DNA of 64,000 nt from Ardenticatenaceae bacterium (GTDB taxonomy: Bacteria; Chloroflexota; Anaerolineae; Promineifilales; Promineifilaceae): assembly GCA_020634235.1 (NCBI GenBank), contig JACKCB010000002.1, forward strand, positions 744,001-808,000. The letters run 5' to 3'. The position numbers were made by a program, and so were the translations under genes. The notes below the pieces were generated by a model. That model was not told the DNA's origin. It did no database searches and saw nothing but the letters and a program-made list of their open reading frames with translations. Shown in pieces: positions 51,332-59,700 of this stretch (the stretch's first letter is position 1; each line of letters begins with the position of its first letter).

Positions 51332-52660
51332 CTATTTGTCGGCCGGCGGCACCAGTTTTTCCCAGCCACGGCGCAGGTTCAGGTCCTGCTGCGGGAAGGG
51401 AATCTCGATATTCCGTTCCTTGAATGCCTGCCAGATCTCGAAGTAGAGCGCGCTGCTGATCTGGGCTTTCATTATCGGCTCATCCACCCAGGCATTCAGT
51501 TGAAAATCGAGACTAGACGCGCCAAACCCAAGGAAAAAGACCACCGGCTCCGGCTCCGGCCGGACCATGGGGTGCTGCCTGGCCACGTTCATCAGGATTT
51601 CGCGGATCTCGTCGGGGTCGCTGTCGTAACCCACACCCACCCCAATGGGGATGCGCACCTGGCGGTTGCTCTTGGTGTAGGTTTTCACAGCGCTGGTGAG
51701 GAAGTTCTGGTTGGGAATGATCAGCTCCACGTTGTCGTTGGTGCGCAGCAGCGTGGAGCGGATACTGAGTTTTTGCACCGTGCCGATCTCACCATCCAAC
51801 TCGATGACGTCCCCCGGCCGGAGGGCCTGCTCAAAAATCAACAGAATCCCGGCAATGAAGTTGCCGATCACCTGCTGCAAACCAAAACCAACCCCAATAG
51901 AAAGACCACCACCAATGACCGCCAGCGTAGAAAGGCTAAAACCCAATGCCCCCAACGACATGAGCAAGCCCAACATGATAACAAAATAGCGGCTGACAGA
52001 GAGGATAGAATTAATAACACTGGGGTCAACTTCAGAGCGGGCCATGAAGCTGGAAAGCAGAAAATCCTGCAAAAGCATAGATAGCACGATGAAAATGTAG
52101 AAGATGACAAGGGCCGTGCCCAGGCGGCCCAACGTTACCACCGTGCCAGAAATCTCAACCAGCCGCAGCCCCGCCAGCCCCTCCAGATTGAAGATGTTGG
52201 AGCCCAGCACGATGAGGATGGCAAACATGAGCGGGAGAAGAATACGCCAGTAGTAGATACGTGCGCGGGCTGGCGAAAACCAGTGGTAGATAGCAACTTC
52301 TCCCAGGCGGAAGATCACCAGGAGCAGCATCAACGCGATCCCGCTGCTGATCAGCCCGGAAGGCCGGCCAAGACGATCAAAGAGCCAGACCGCCAACTGC
52401 AGCAGAATCGCCCCCAGGATTGGCAGATAGAAGCGCGTCAGGGCGTGCAGCCGCTTAGCCCAGGTATCCCGGATTCTCCCAGGCAAGTAGCGGGCCAGCA
52501 GGCGCGTTTGCACGGCATGCAGCGGCATGGACAACAGCCAGGCCAAAATCAAGACCACGACTATGGCAAATAGCTGCGTCTGCACCACCGGCCGGGAAAG
52601 GTAGATCCGCACGCTAAGGATTTGCTGCCACACAACGTCGATTGCTGACTCACTATTCAT
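51332..52660 (-). CDS. Mechanosensitive ion channel (MscS family)
   Basis: A 442-residue membrane channel protecting cells from osmotic downshift. About five hydrophobic segments in the N-terminal half precede the conserved MscS core: the pore helix with GFSLSTLAVIGGGLSIGVGFGLQQVIGN-like glycine/alanine packing (about 232-260, given in part), the beta domain start RPGDVIELDGEIGTVQKLSIRST, and the family strand VELIIPNQNFLTSAV (about 305-319). The C-terminal alpha/beta domain ends at about residue 420. It is larger than E. coli MscS by extra N-terminal helices. It is followed by a terminator and lies upstream of the dcw operon in the same direction. Confidence 0.93.
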   Translation of the reverse strand: MNSESAIDVVWQQILSVRIYLSRPVVQTQLFAIVVVLILAWLLSMPLHAVQTRLLARYLPGRIRDTWAKRLHALTRFYLPILGAILLQLAVWLFDRLGRPSGLISSGIALMLLLVIFRLGEVAIYHWFSPARARIYYWRILLPLMFAILIVLGSNIFNLEGLAGLRLVEISGTVVTLGRLGTALVIFYIFIVLSMLLQDFLLSSFMARSEVDPSVINSILSVSRYFVIMLGLLMSLGALGFSLSTLAVIGGGLSIGVGFGLQQVIGNFIAGILLIFEQALRPGDVIELDGEIGTVQKLSIRSTLLRTNDNVELIIPNQNFLTSAVKTYTKSNRQVRIPIGVGVGYDSDPDEIREILMNVARQHPMVRPEPEPVVFFLGFGASSLDFQLNAWVDEPIMKAQISSALYFEIWQAFKERNIEIPFPQQDLNLRRGWEKLVPPADK

Positions 52661-52726
52661 GCGCTGTTCCTAGAATCACCGGCCGGGCAGCGGCAGAGGC
52701 AGCGCGGGAGCAGAAATGCGGTTGTC

Positions 52727-55120
52727 TCATCCGTTATCCCCAGCGCCGGCCGCGCCGGCCTGGCAGACGGCTGCCAGGTCAGCTTCGGTAACGTCCAGCC
52801 CATTGGCCTGGTTAACCGCCAGGATGTAACTGCAAGCCGCCTCGATGGGCGTAGCCCGGCCGGTGAGGACGTCCTGATACATGTCAGTCGCCAGCGCCAG
52901 CACATCTGGCTGCATGAACACCGGCAGCACCAGCACCCCGGATTGAGCCTGCTTCAGCAATGTTTCCAGATAGGGCACCGTCTGGGTGGTCACATTGACA
53001 TGGACCGGCAGCACACCGGCGAAGAGCGCCAGTTCGGCCTGGCGTTCGTCCATGGTTGCAAAATCAACAAAGGCAAGGGCAAGGCCCACCTGAGCCTTAT
53101 CCCCCCCGGTGAACATGAAACCGTCGACAAACAGCAGCGGGCGCGCGTCGCCACCCGGCCCGGCCGGGAGAATACTCACCCTCAATGCATCCGGACCCAG
53201 GTGCGACAGCAGGACCGGCAAGTCACCGCTGCGCCCCACAAAATAGTCGCTGCTGCCACTGGAAAACAGCGCCCCGGTCAAATCGCGACTCGTATTCAAC
53301 ACCACGCCCTGATAATCCTGGACCTGGCGCAGTCCGGCCAGCCAATCGATGAGCGGCTGGGGATCCCACAAAATACGCCCCTGATCATCCAGCAAGACAC
53401 CGCCGTTGGCCGAAATCCCCCAATAACCATCCAGACCGTTTACCGGCAGCGCCAGAGAGCGGTTCGCCTCCAGTTGGGTTTCCAGTTCAGCCAGGGTGCT
53501 CGGCAAATCAGTGGTCCGCACACTGTTGTAATAGAAAATGTTAACATCCTGTGCCAGCGGCAGGCCATACAGCTCCGTCCCCAGGGTCATGGCGCGCACC
53601 GTGGTGGGCATGAAGCGCTGAGTCAGCGATCCGCTTACGTCGGCGGTAATGGGGTTGAGCAGGTTCTGCGCCACCAGTTCTGGCAACAAGTAATGCGGCG
53701 CCAGTACCAGGTCAGGCAACTCACCGGCCGCGGTCGCCTTCAAACTGTCGGACAGCGATTCCAGGTTAACAGCGGTCAGCTCGATCTGCGCGTCGGGGCA
53801 GAGACTCTCATACAGATTGGCTATCTGAACCAGCTCATTTTCTTCGTCCCCGGTCCAGGTGTGCCAGAGGCGCACAGTGCCTGGCCCGCCACACACAACA
53901 GTCCCATCCGCCCCGGCCGGGGCCAGCCCAAAGCTCTCGTTGATACGCTGAGAAAAAGTCAACAAAGCATCGGAAGCGGGAACCACGCCCTCCAGCACCA
54001 GGCGATAGACGTCGGAGCCTTGTTCGCGAACAACCACGCTCTGTGGCGTGTTGGCCAGGGCCACCGCCGTGCGTGACTGCACGGCAAAGCCGGCTATCAC
54101 CGGATAGAGGCGGGGATCAATCCGCACCCGCTGGTTAGCCGGCACCACCTGCGCATCACGCATCAGCCTGGTACTTTGCTCCACGCTGGTCATGAAGGCG
54201 GCCAACTGCCCGGCCAGGGCAACCTGCTCCGCCGACGAGGCGTGGTTGAAGAACAGGCCGTGGGTAAGCAGCAGCGGTCCGGCCGGGCCTTGCGGCCCGG
54301 CCGGGAGCGTCGACACCCGCACATTGTCTTCTCCCAGCGCTTCTTGCAGCACAGGCAGCTCATCCGGCGATCCCACGTAATAGGCCACCCGTCCATCCAT
54401 AAACAACTGCCGCATCAACGTCTTGTCCCGGTTCAAAAACATTCCCGGCGCATCCTGGGCGCTCTTTAACCAGGCCAACCAGTTGGCCATGCCTCCCTCA
54501 TAAAGCACAACCGCCCCATTTTCATCCAGCACCTGCCCGCCAAACGCCTGAATCCCCCAGAACGCGTCATCAAACGTGGTCGTCAGGGCCGTTCCCTGGC
54601 CGGCCGCGGCCTGCGCCAGCATCTCATCCAGGTTCGTCACCGGCGTTTCTACCAGGCTGGCGTTGTAATACAACCCATTCATGTGCAGGGTAAGCGGCAG
54701 GCCATAGAGTCGGCCATTGTAGCGCATCGTCTCCATGGTCGTAGACAAGAAGCTGTCCTGGGCAACCAACGCCTCATCAATCGGGCGAATCAGTCCCTGG
54801 TCGGCCAGCGGCATTAGCCAGTCATGCGGGCCAAGCAGCAAATCCGGCCCCAGCCCCATCGCCGACGTGCGCTCATAGCGTCCTAGCAGCTCATCTTGGG
54901 GCACCGCATCCGCCAGGATAGTCACCTCGGGGTAGATCTGGGTGAAGTTATCGAAAATAGCCTCCCATATCTGCCTATCCGCCTCATCCGTCCCGTACCA
55001 GACAATGATCCCCCCGGACAAGGCCGGTCGTGGCGCGGCCACCCCGGCCGGGGTGGCCTGGCAAGCCGTCAGCCCCAGTAACAAAACGATAAGCAGGAAG
55101 GGGATCAAAAGTCGTCGCAT
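52727..55120 (-). CDS. Lipoprotein made of two tandem extracellular solute-binding domains
   Basis: A 797-residue secreted lipoprotein (signal with lipobox LTAC, Cys about 20). Two consecutive family-1-type (maltose-binding-like) solute-binding domains are visible, about 37-400 and 418-760. The internal duplication is clear: GGIIVWYGTDEAD versus TVRLWHTWTGDEE at the starts, YGLPLTLHMNGLYYNASLV versus YGLPLAQDVNIFYYNSVRT, FWGIQAFGGQVLDENG versus YWGISANGGVLLDDQG, and LPVLQEALGEDNVRVSTLPAG versus LPVLLSHLGPDALRVSILPAG. No permease or ATPase gene is nearby, so its transporter is distant or it has another function. It starts at ATG 55120, 15 bp after trmD. A 22-bp palindrome lies just after the lipobox. 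Confidence 0.85.
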   Translation of the reverse strand: MRRLLIPFLLIVLLLGLTACQATPAGVAAPRPALSGGIIVWYGTDEADRQIWEAIFDNFTQIYPEVTILADAVPQDELLGRYERTSAMGLGPDLLLGPHDWLMPLADQGLIRPIDEALVAQDSFLSTTMETMRYNGRLYGLPLTLHMNGLYYNASLVETPVTNLDEMLAQAAAGQGTALTTTFDDAFWGIQAFGGQVLDENGAVVLYEGGMANWLAWLKSAQDAPGMFLNRDKTLMRQLFMDGRVAYYVGSPDELPVLQEALGEDNVRVSTLPAGPQGPAGPLLLTHGLFFNHASSAEQVALAGQLAAFMTSVEQSTRLMRDAQVVPANQRVRIDPRLYPVIAGFAVQSRTAVALANTPQSVVVREQGSDVYRLVLEGVVPASDALLTFSQRINESFGLAPAGADGTVVCGGPGTVRLWHTWTGDEENELVQIANLYESLCPDAQIELTAVNLESLSDSLKATAAGELPDLVLAPHYLLPELVAQNLLNPITADVSGSLTQRFMPTTVRAMTLGTELYGLPLAQDVNIFYYNSVRTTDLPSTLAELETQLEANRSLALPVNGLDGYWGISANGGVLLDDQGRILWDPQPLIDWLAGLRQVQDYQGVVLNTSRDLTGALFSSGSSDYFVGRSGDLPVLLSHLGPDALRVSILPAGPGGDARPLLFVDGFMFTGGDKAQVGLALAFVDFATMDERQAELALFAGVLPVHVNVTTQTVPYLETLLKQAQSGVLVLPVFMQPDVLALATDMYQDVLTGRATPIEAACSYILAVNQANGLDVTEADLAAVCQAGAAGAGDNG
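55038..55059. repeat. 22-bp palindrome around CCCGGCCGGG
   Basis: Perfect over 22 bp and centred on the iterated palindrome. It sits in the coding sequence just after the lipobox of the double solute-binding protein; like the 36-bp case it is at a signal-sequence junction. Confidence 0.8.
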
Positions 55121-55135
55121 CAAATCTCTGGGCGT

Positions 55136-55888
55136 TTACCGGCCGCGCAGCGCACCGGCACGCTCCTCAGCCAAAATGGCCAGGTAGTAACGGTCCTCAT
55201 CCGTGAGCGGTGCCGTCAGCAATAGTTCGGGGCGGCGCTGCCAGGTGCGGCGCAGGGCTTGCTGGCGGCGCCAGCGGGCAATGTTGGCCGCATGGCCAGA
55301 ACGCAAAATTTCAGGGACAGGCCAGGTGCGGAACTGCCCCGGCCGGGTGTAGTGCGGCCCTTCTAGCAAACCGGTAGCGTGGCTGTCCGTCTCCGCCGCC
55401 CCCTCCGCCCCCAGCACACCGGGCAGCAGCCGGGCCACAGCATCCACCACCACCAGCGCCGCCAGCTCGCCGCCGGTCAGCACATAATCGCCAATGGAAA
55501 TCTCATCCGTCACCAGGTACTGGCGCACCCGTTCATCCACCCCCTCATAGCGGCCACACAGCAGCAGCAGGCGGGACTGGGCCGCCAGTTCGGCGGCCAC
55601 CGGCTGGCTAAACAGCCGCCCCTGGGGTGTCAGCAGCACAACGGGCACGTCGGCGGCACCGGCCAGCACCGCCGCCACAGCGGCAAAAAGCGGTTCCGGC
55701 TTCAGCACCATGCCGCCGCCGCCGCCAAAGGGGGGTTCATCGGTCACGTGGTGCTTCCCGGCCGCGTAGTCACGCAAGTTGTGCAGGCGCACATCCAGCA
55801 GGTCCGCGGCCTGCGCGCGCTGCAAAATGCTGTGGCCCAAATAGCCCGACAGCATCTCCGGGAAGAGCGTCACAATGTCAATGCGCAT
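55136..55888 (-). CDS. trmD: tRNA (guanine(37)-N1)-methyltransferase
   Basis: A 250-residue SPOUT (trefoil-knot) methyltransferase that adds m1G37 next to the anticodon to prevent frameshifting. Signatures are the start MRIDIVTLFPEML, YAAGKHHVTDEPPFGGGGGMVLKPEP (about 41-66, given in part), LLCGRYEGVDERV (about 109-121), and the knot ISIGDYVLTGGELAALVVVDAVARLLPGV. The length is normal. The usual trmD partners (rpsP, rimM, rplS) are not adjacent; instead the OsmC gene is upstream and the solute-binding lipoprotein downstream. Confidence 0.97.
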   Translation of the reverse strand: MRIDIVTLFPEMLSGYLGHSILQRAQAADLLDVRLHNLRDYAAGKHHVTDEPPFGGGGGMVLKPEPLFAAVAAVLAGAADVPVVLLTPQGRLFSQPVAAELAAQSRLLLLCGRYEGVDERVRQYLVTDEISIGDYVLTGGELAALVVVDAVARLLPGVLGAEGAAETDSHATGLLEGPHYTRPGQFRTWPVPEILRSGHAANIARWRRQQALRRTWQRRPELLLTAPLTDEDRYYLAILAEERAGALRGR

Positions 55889-55942
55889 GGGTCGTGGTTA
55901 AAAAAGACCCTGATAGCCGACTCACAAACAACTTGGGCGCAT

Positions 55943-55979
55943 CCAGATGGGTCCAATCATGGGAATTGAACCCATCTGG
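55943..55979 (-). other. Inverted repeat with a tRNA T-arm-like hairpin (not a complete tRNA)
   Basis: A 10-bp inverted repeat (55943-55952 with 55970-55979) in the osmC-trmD gap. Inside it, on the minus strand, is a 5-bp stem with a 7-base loop reading GG-TTCAATT-CC, identical to the tRNA T-arm consensus and followed after 7 bases by C-CCA. No matching acceptor 5' strand or D/anticodon arms exist upstream, so it is at most a tRNA 3' remnant, or a plain hairpin. Confidence 0.35.
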
Positions 55980-56025
55980 CCAGGTCAGAAGCAAACGGCT
56001 CCTCAGGGCCTTGCCAACGGCCAGG

Positions 56026-56460
56026 CTAGCCGTTGACCAGGGTGGCCATTAGCCGGATTTCGGGCACAGCCGCCAGCGCCTTAGAGACCGGGCAGCCAGC
56101 TTTGGCCCGCTCGGCATAGGTCAGGAAGGTGGCCTCGTCGATGCCGGGTACGTTGGCCTGGCAAACCAGGTCGATGGCCGTGATAGTGGGGGCGCCATCC
56201 ACGCGCCCCAGGTGAACGGTGGCGGTGGTGTGTACCCGGCCGGGGACATGCCCGTCATTCGACAATATGGCCGACAGGAACATAGAATAACAGCCGGCAT
56301 GCGCCGCGCCGATCAGCTCTTCTGGGTTGGTGCCCGCACCTTCTTCAAAGCGGGAAGCAAATGTAAACGGCCCTTCATACAGGCCGCTGGCCAGTTTCAT
56401 GGTGCCTGCCCCTTGCTGTAGATTACCGGTCCAGATTGCTTCAGATTTTCTTGTTGCCAT
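56026..56460 (-). CDS. OsmC family peroxiredoxin-like protein
   Basis: A 144-residue OsmC/Ohr-family thiol peroxidase against organic hydroperoxides. The two catalytic cysteines are in HAGCYSMFLS (about residue 57) and KAGCPVSKAL (about residue 123); NPEELIGAAHAGC and the C-terminal AGCPVSKALAAVPEI are characteristic of the OsmC rather than the Ohr branch (GTNPEELI, ...). The start ATG 56460 is preceded by AAGGAG. It shares a 228-bp divergent gap with rmlD that contains three iterated palindromes or near-copies (56504, 56601, 56632). It may be transcribed alone. Confidence 0.93.
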   Translation of the reverse strand: MATRKSEAIWTGNLQQGAGTMKLASGLYEGPFTFASRFEEGAGTNPEELIGAAHAGCYSMFLSAILSNDGHVPGRVHTTATVHLGRVDGAPTITAIDLVCQANVPGIDEATFLTYAERAKAGCPVSKALAAVPEIRLMATLVNG

Positions 56461-56653
56461 GGATGATTACTCCTTTGTTGCCGTGTTTAGTGGTCGGTGG
56501 GCTACCCGGCCGGGTAGCCTGCAAACAACCATTCTAGCCACTTTCAAGGTCCGGTCAACCCAGCAAAATCAGGGATGTGGACCACTTGCCGCTGGCCTCC
56601 CCCCGGCCGGGATACCCCACAATTGCCGCCTACCGGCCGGGACCAACTGCGAG

Positions 56654-56659
56654 TATAAT
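56654..56659 (+). promoter_or_regulatory. -10 element (TATAAT) of rmlD
   Basis: A perfect TATAAT 29 bases before ATG 56689; the start point would be near 56666. The -35 region (around 56631-56637) is poor and overlaps a near-copy of the iterated palindrome, so an activator may be needed. Confidence 0.5.
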
Positions 56660-56688
56660 CCCCCTGACTCTGGCCCGGATGGACGATC

Positions 56689-57564
56689 ATGAACGAAGAC
56701 AACATTAAACGCATTCTAATCACCGGCGGCAAGGGACAACTAGGCCGTGCCTTACAGCGCGCCCTCACCGGTAATGAACTCATCATCGCCGACTTGCCGG
56801 AGCTGGACATCACCGACCGGCCGGGCATAAATACGCTGTTGGCCGCGGCCCGGCCGGGGCTGGTCATCCACTGCGCCGCCTACACCGACGTCGATGGCTG
56901 CGCCCGCGACCCACAACTGGCCCACCGCGTCAACGCCCTGGGCACACAAAACGTCGCCCTGGCCTGCCGCCAGACCGGGGCCGCCATGCTGCACATCAGC
57001 ACCAACGAGGTCTTCGCCGGGGACAACCCGGCCGGGTACGCCGAATACGCCCCCCTCAACCCCATCAACCCCTACGGCCACAGCAAAGCCCTGGCCGAAC
57101 ACCACGTGCGCAGCCTGGTGCCGCGCCACTACATCGTGCGCCTGGCCTGGCTCTTCGCCCCCGGCGGGCGCAACTTCATCCACACCATCCTGCGCCTGGC
57201 CCGGCAAAACGGCCAACTGCGCGTCGTCGCCGACGAAATCGGCAACCCCACCTATTCCGAAGACCTGGCCCAGGCCCTGAGCCAGCTCATCCAGACCGGC
57301 CAATACGGCACCTACCACCTCACCAACAGCGGCGCCTGCTCCCGTTGGGCCTTCGCCAACGAGATTCTGCGCCAGGCCGGCCTGGACCACGTGCCCAACA
57401 CCCCCATCCTCAGCCGCGACTTCCCGCGCCCCTCCACCCCACCCCCCTACGGCACATTACACAACAACAGCGCCGCCGCCCTGGGCATCACCCTGCGCCC
57501 CTGGCCCGCCGCCCTGGCGGACTTTCTGCGCCACGATGCCCAAGACACAAAACAAGGTAGCTAA
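56689..57564 (+). CDS. rmlD: dTDP-4-dehydrorhamnose reductase
   Basis: A 291-residue extended short-chain dehydrogenase performing the last step of dTDP-L-rhamnose synthesis for surface polysaccharides. It has the NAD(P) loop ILITGGKGQLGRAL (about 9-22), HCAAYTDVDGC (about 64-74), HISTNEVFAGD (usual STDYVFDG with Asn-Glu), the catalytic NPYGHSKALAEH (YxxxK, about 124-135) and YGTYHLTNSGACSRWAFANEIL near the end. No other rml gene is near. It begins a run of plus-strand genes with oligopeptidase and glycosyltransferases, pointing to a surface-sugar locus. Confidence 0.93.
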   Translation: MNEDNIKRILITGGKGQLGRALQRALTGNELIIADLPELDITDRPGINTLLAAARPGLVIHCAAYTDVDGCARDPQLAHRVNALGTQNVALACRQTGAAMLHISTNEVFAGDNPAGYAEYAPLNPINPYGHSKALAEHHVRSLVPRHYIVRLAWLFAPGGRNFIHTILRLARQNGQLRVVADEIGNPTYSEDLAQALSQLIQTGQYGTYHLTNSGACSRWAFANEILRQAGLDHVPNTPILSRDFPRPSTPPPYGTLHNNSAAALGITLRPWPAALADFLRHDAQDTKQGS

Positions 57565-57573
57565 GGAATGCCC

Positions 57574-59625
57574 ATGCCCCCCCAAACACCCCCCATTGCC
57601 CCCCGCCACCCGCACACACTCACCATGCACGGCCACAGCCGCATGGATGAGTATTACTGGCTGCGCAACCGGGAAGACCCGGCCGTCATCGCCTACCTGG
57701 AAGCAGAAAACAGCTACACAGAAGCCAGCATGGCCCACACCGCCGCCCTGCAAGAGACGCTGTTCCAGGAAATGCGCGGCCGGATTCAGGAGACGGACGT
57801 CTCGGTGCCGGTGCAAATTGACGATTACTTCTACTACTTCCGCACCGAAGAGGGGCTGCAATACCCCATCTACTGCCGCAAACAGGGCAGCCTGGCCGCC
57901 GACGAAACGGTGCTGCTGGACCTGAACGCCCTGGCTCAGGAGCACGACTATCTGCGATTGGGCATTTACCAGGTCAGCCCCAACCATGAGCTGCTGGCTT
58001 ACTCGCTGGACACCAGCGGCTATGAGCAGTTCACTCTGTACTTCAAGCATTTACCCAGCGGTGAGGTGCTGGCCGATGAATTGCTGAACACCGGCTTCAC
58101 CGCGGTGTGGGGCAACGACAGCCGCACCCTATTCTACACCGTGCGCGATCACGCCAACCGCGTCTACCGGCTGCTGCGCCATACCCTGGGCAGCCCCCCG
58201 GCCGGGGACGACCTCCTCTTTGACGAACCCGACGAACTGTTCCGCGTTGGCGTAACCAAGAGCCGCGACAACGCCTACATCCTGCGCCACAGCAGCAGCA
58301 TCGAGACAAGCGAAATCGCCTTCCTGGACGCCAACACCCCGGCCGGGAGCTTCACCATCCTCCAGCCCCGGCAAAAAGGGCTGGAATACGACGTGCAGCA
58401 CCACCAGGGCACCTTCTACATCCGCACCAACGACCAGGCCACCAACTTCAAGGTGGTAACGGCCGCGGTCAGCCAACCCGGCCGGGCGCATTGGCGCGAA
58501 CTGCTCCCCCACCGCCCCCACGTCCTGGTCGACGGCCTGGACCTCTTTGCCAAACACCTGGTTATCCACGAGCGGGAAAACGGTCTGAAAACCCTGCGCA
58601 TTACCGACCTGGCAACGCAAGAAACGCATTATGTCGAGTTCCCAGAGCCGGTCTACACCTACACCTGCCCGGCCGCAGACAACCCCACTTTCCACACCCA
58701 CCAACTGCGCTTCACCTACATGTCCCTCACCACGCCCGACTCCGTCTACGACTACGACATGGCCCAGCGCGGCTGGCACCTGCTAAAGCGCAAAGAGGTG
58801 CTGGGGGGCTACGACCCGGCCGGGTACCAATCCCAACGCATCTTCGCCCCCGCCGCCGACGGCACCCTCATCCCCATCTCCCTCGTCCACCGCAAAGACA
58901 CCCCCCTCAACGCCAACACCCCCTGCCTGCTCTACGGCTACGGCTCCTACGGCTACAGCATGGACCCCGCCTTCAACAGCAACCGCCTCAGCCTGCTAGA
59001 CCGGGGCATCATCTACGCCATCGCCCACATCCGCGGCGGCCAGGAGATGGGCCGCCAATGGTATGAGCAAGGCAAATTCCTGCACAAGATGAACACCTTC
59101 ACCGACTTCATCGCCTGCGGCCGCCACCTCATCAACCAGGGCTACACCAGCCCCGGCCGGTTGGCCATCATGGGCGGCAGTGCCGGCGGCCTGCTCATGG
59201 GCGCCGTCCTCAACCTGGCCCCCGACCTCTGCCACGCCGCCGTAGCCGCCGTCCCCTTCGTCGACGTCGTCACCACCATGCTCGACGAATCCATCCCCCT
59301 CACCGTTGGCGAATACGAAGAGTGGGGCAACCCCAACGACCCCGACTACTACCATTACATGCTCAGCTACTCCCCCTACGACAACATCGCCCCCCACCAC
59401 TACCCCCACCTGCTCATCACCGCCGGCCTCAACGACCCCCGCGTGCAATATTGGGAACCGGCTAAATGGGCCGCCCGGCTGCGGGCCACCGGCCGGGGCG
59501 ACAACCACCTCCTCCTCAAAACCAACATGGGCGCCGGCCACGGCGGCGCCTCCGGCCGCTACGACTACCTCAAAGAGTGGGCCTTCATCTTCGCCTTCCT
59601 CCTCGACACCCTGGCCATTGCCTGA
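57574..59625 (+). CDS. ptrB: Oligopeptidase B (prolyl oligopeptidase family, S9A)
   Basis: A 683-residue serine peptidase cleaving short peptides after basic residues, normally cytosolic. The N-terminal beta-propeller (about 70-400) is preceded by the family opening RMDEYYWLRNREDPAVIAYLEAEN (about 25-48 region). The alpha/beta-hydrolase domain has LLYGYGSYGYSMDPAFNSNRLSLLDRG, AHIRGGQEMGRQWYEQGK, the nucleophile in GGSAGGLLMG (Ser about 534), the Asp in GLNDPRVQYWEPAKW and the His in NMGAGHGGASGR. The chosen ATG 57574 has AAGGA at proper spacing; ATG 57568 is too close to it. It lies 9 bp after rmlD and may be cotranscribed with it. Confidence 0.95.
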   Translation: MPPQTPPIAPRHPHTLTMHGHSRMDEYYWLRNREDPAVIAYLEAENSYTEASMAHTAALQETLFQEMRGRIQETDVSVPVQIDDYFYYFRTEEGLQYPIYCRKQGSLAADETVLLDLNALAQEHDYLRLGIYQVSPNHELLAYSLDTSGYEQFTLYFKHLPSGEVLADELLNTGFTAVWGNDSRTLFYTVRDHANRVYRLLRHTLGSPPAGDDLLFDEPDELFRVGVTKSRDNAYILRHSSSIETSEIAFLDANTPAGSFTILQPRQKGLEYDVQHHQGTFYIRTNDQATNFKVVTAAVSQPGRAHWRELLPHRPHVLVDGLDLFAKHLVIHERENGLKTLRITDLATQETHYVEFPEPVYTYTCPAADNPTFHTHQLRFTYMSLTTPDSVYDYDMAQRGWHLLKRKEVLGGYDPAGYQSQRIFAPAADGTLIPISLVHRKDTPLNANTPCLLYGYGSYGYSMDPAFNSNRLSLLDRGIIYAIAHIRGGQEMGRQWYEQGKFLHKMNTFTDFIACGRHLINQGYTSPGRLAIMGGSAGGLLMGAVLNLAPDLCHAAVAAVPFVDVVTTMLDESIPLTVGEYEEWGNPNDPDYYHYMLSYSPYDNIAPHHYPHLLITAGLNDPRVQYWEPAKWAARLRATGRGDNHLLLKTNMGAGHGGASGRYDYLKEWAFIFAFLLDTLAIA

Positions 59626-59700
59626 CCCTGACCAACGGATCGCCGGGGGGGCGTGGGCAGCACCACACCCATGCCCCCCAGCCCCGTTCATCCCCGCACC

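Noticed and set aside
55889..56025. A tRNA gene on the minus strand
   Set aside because: Only the T-arm-like hairpin fits. No complementary 5' acceptor strand, D-arm or anticodon arm is found within 100 bases upstream.
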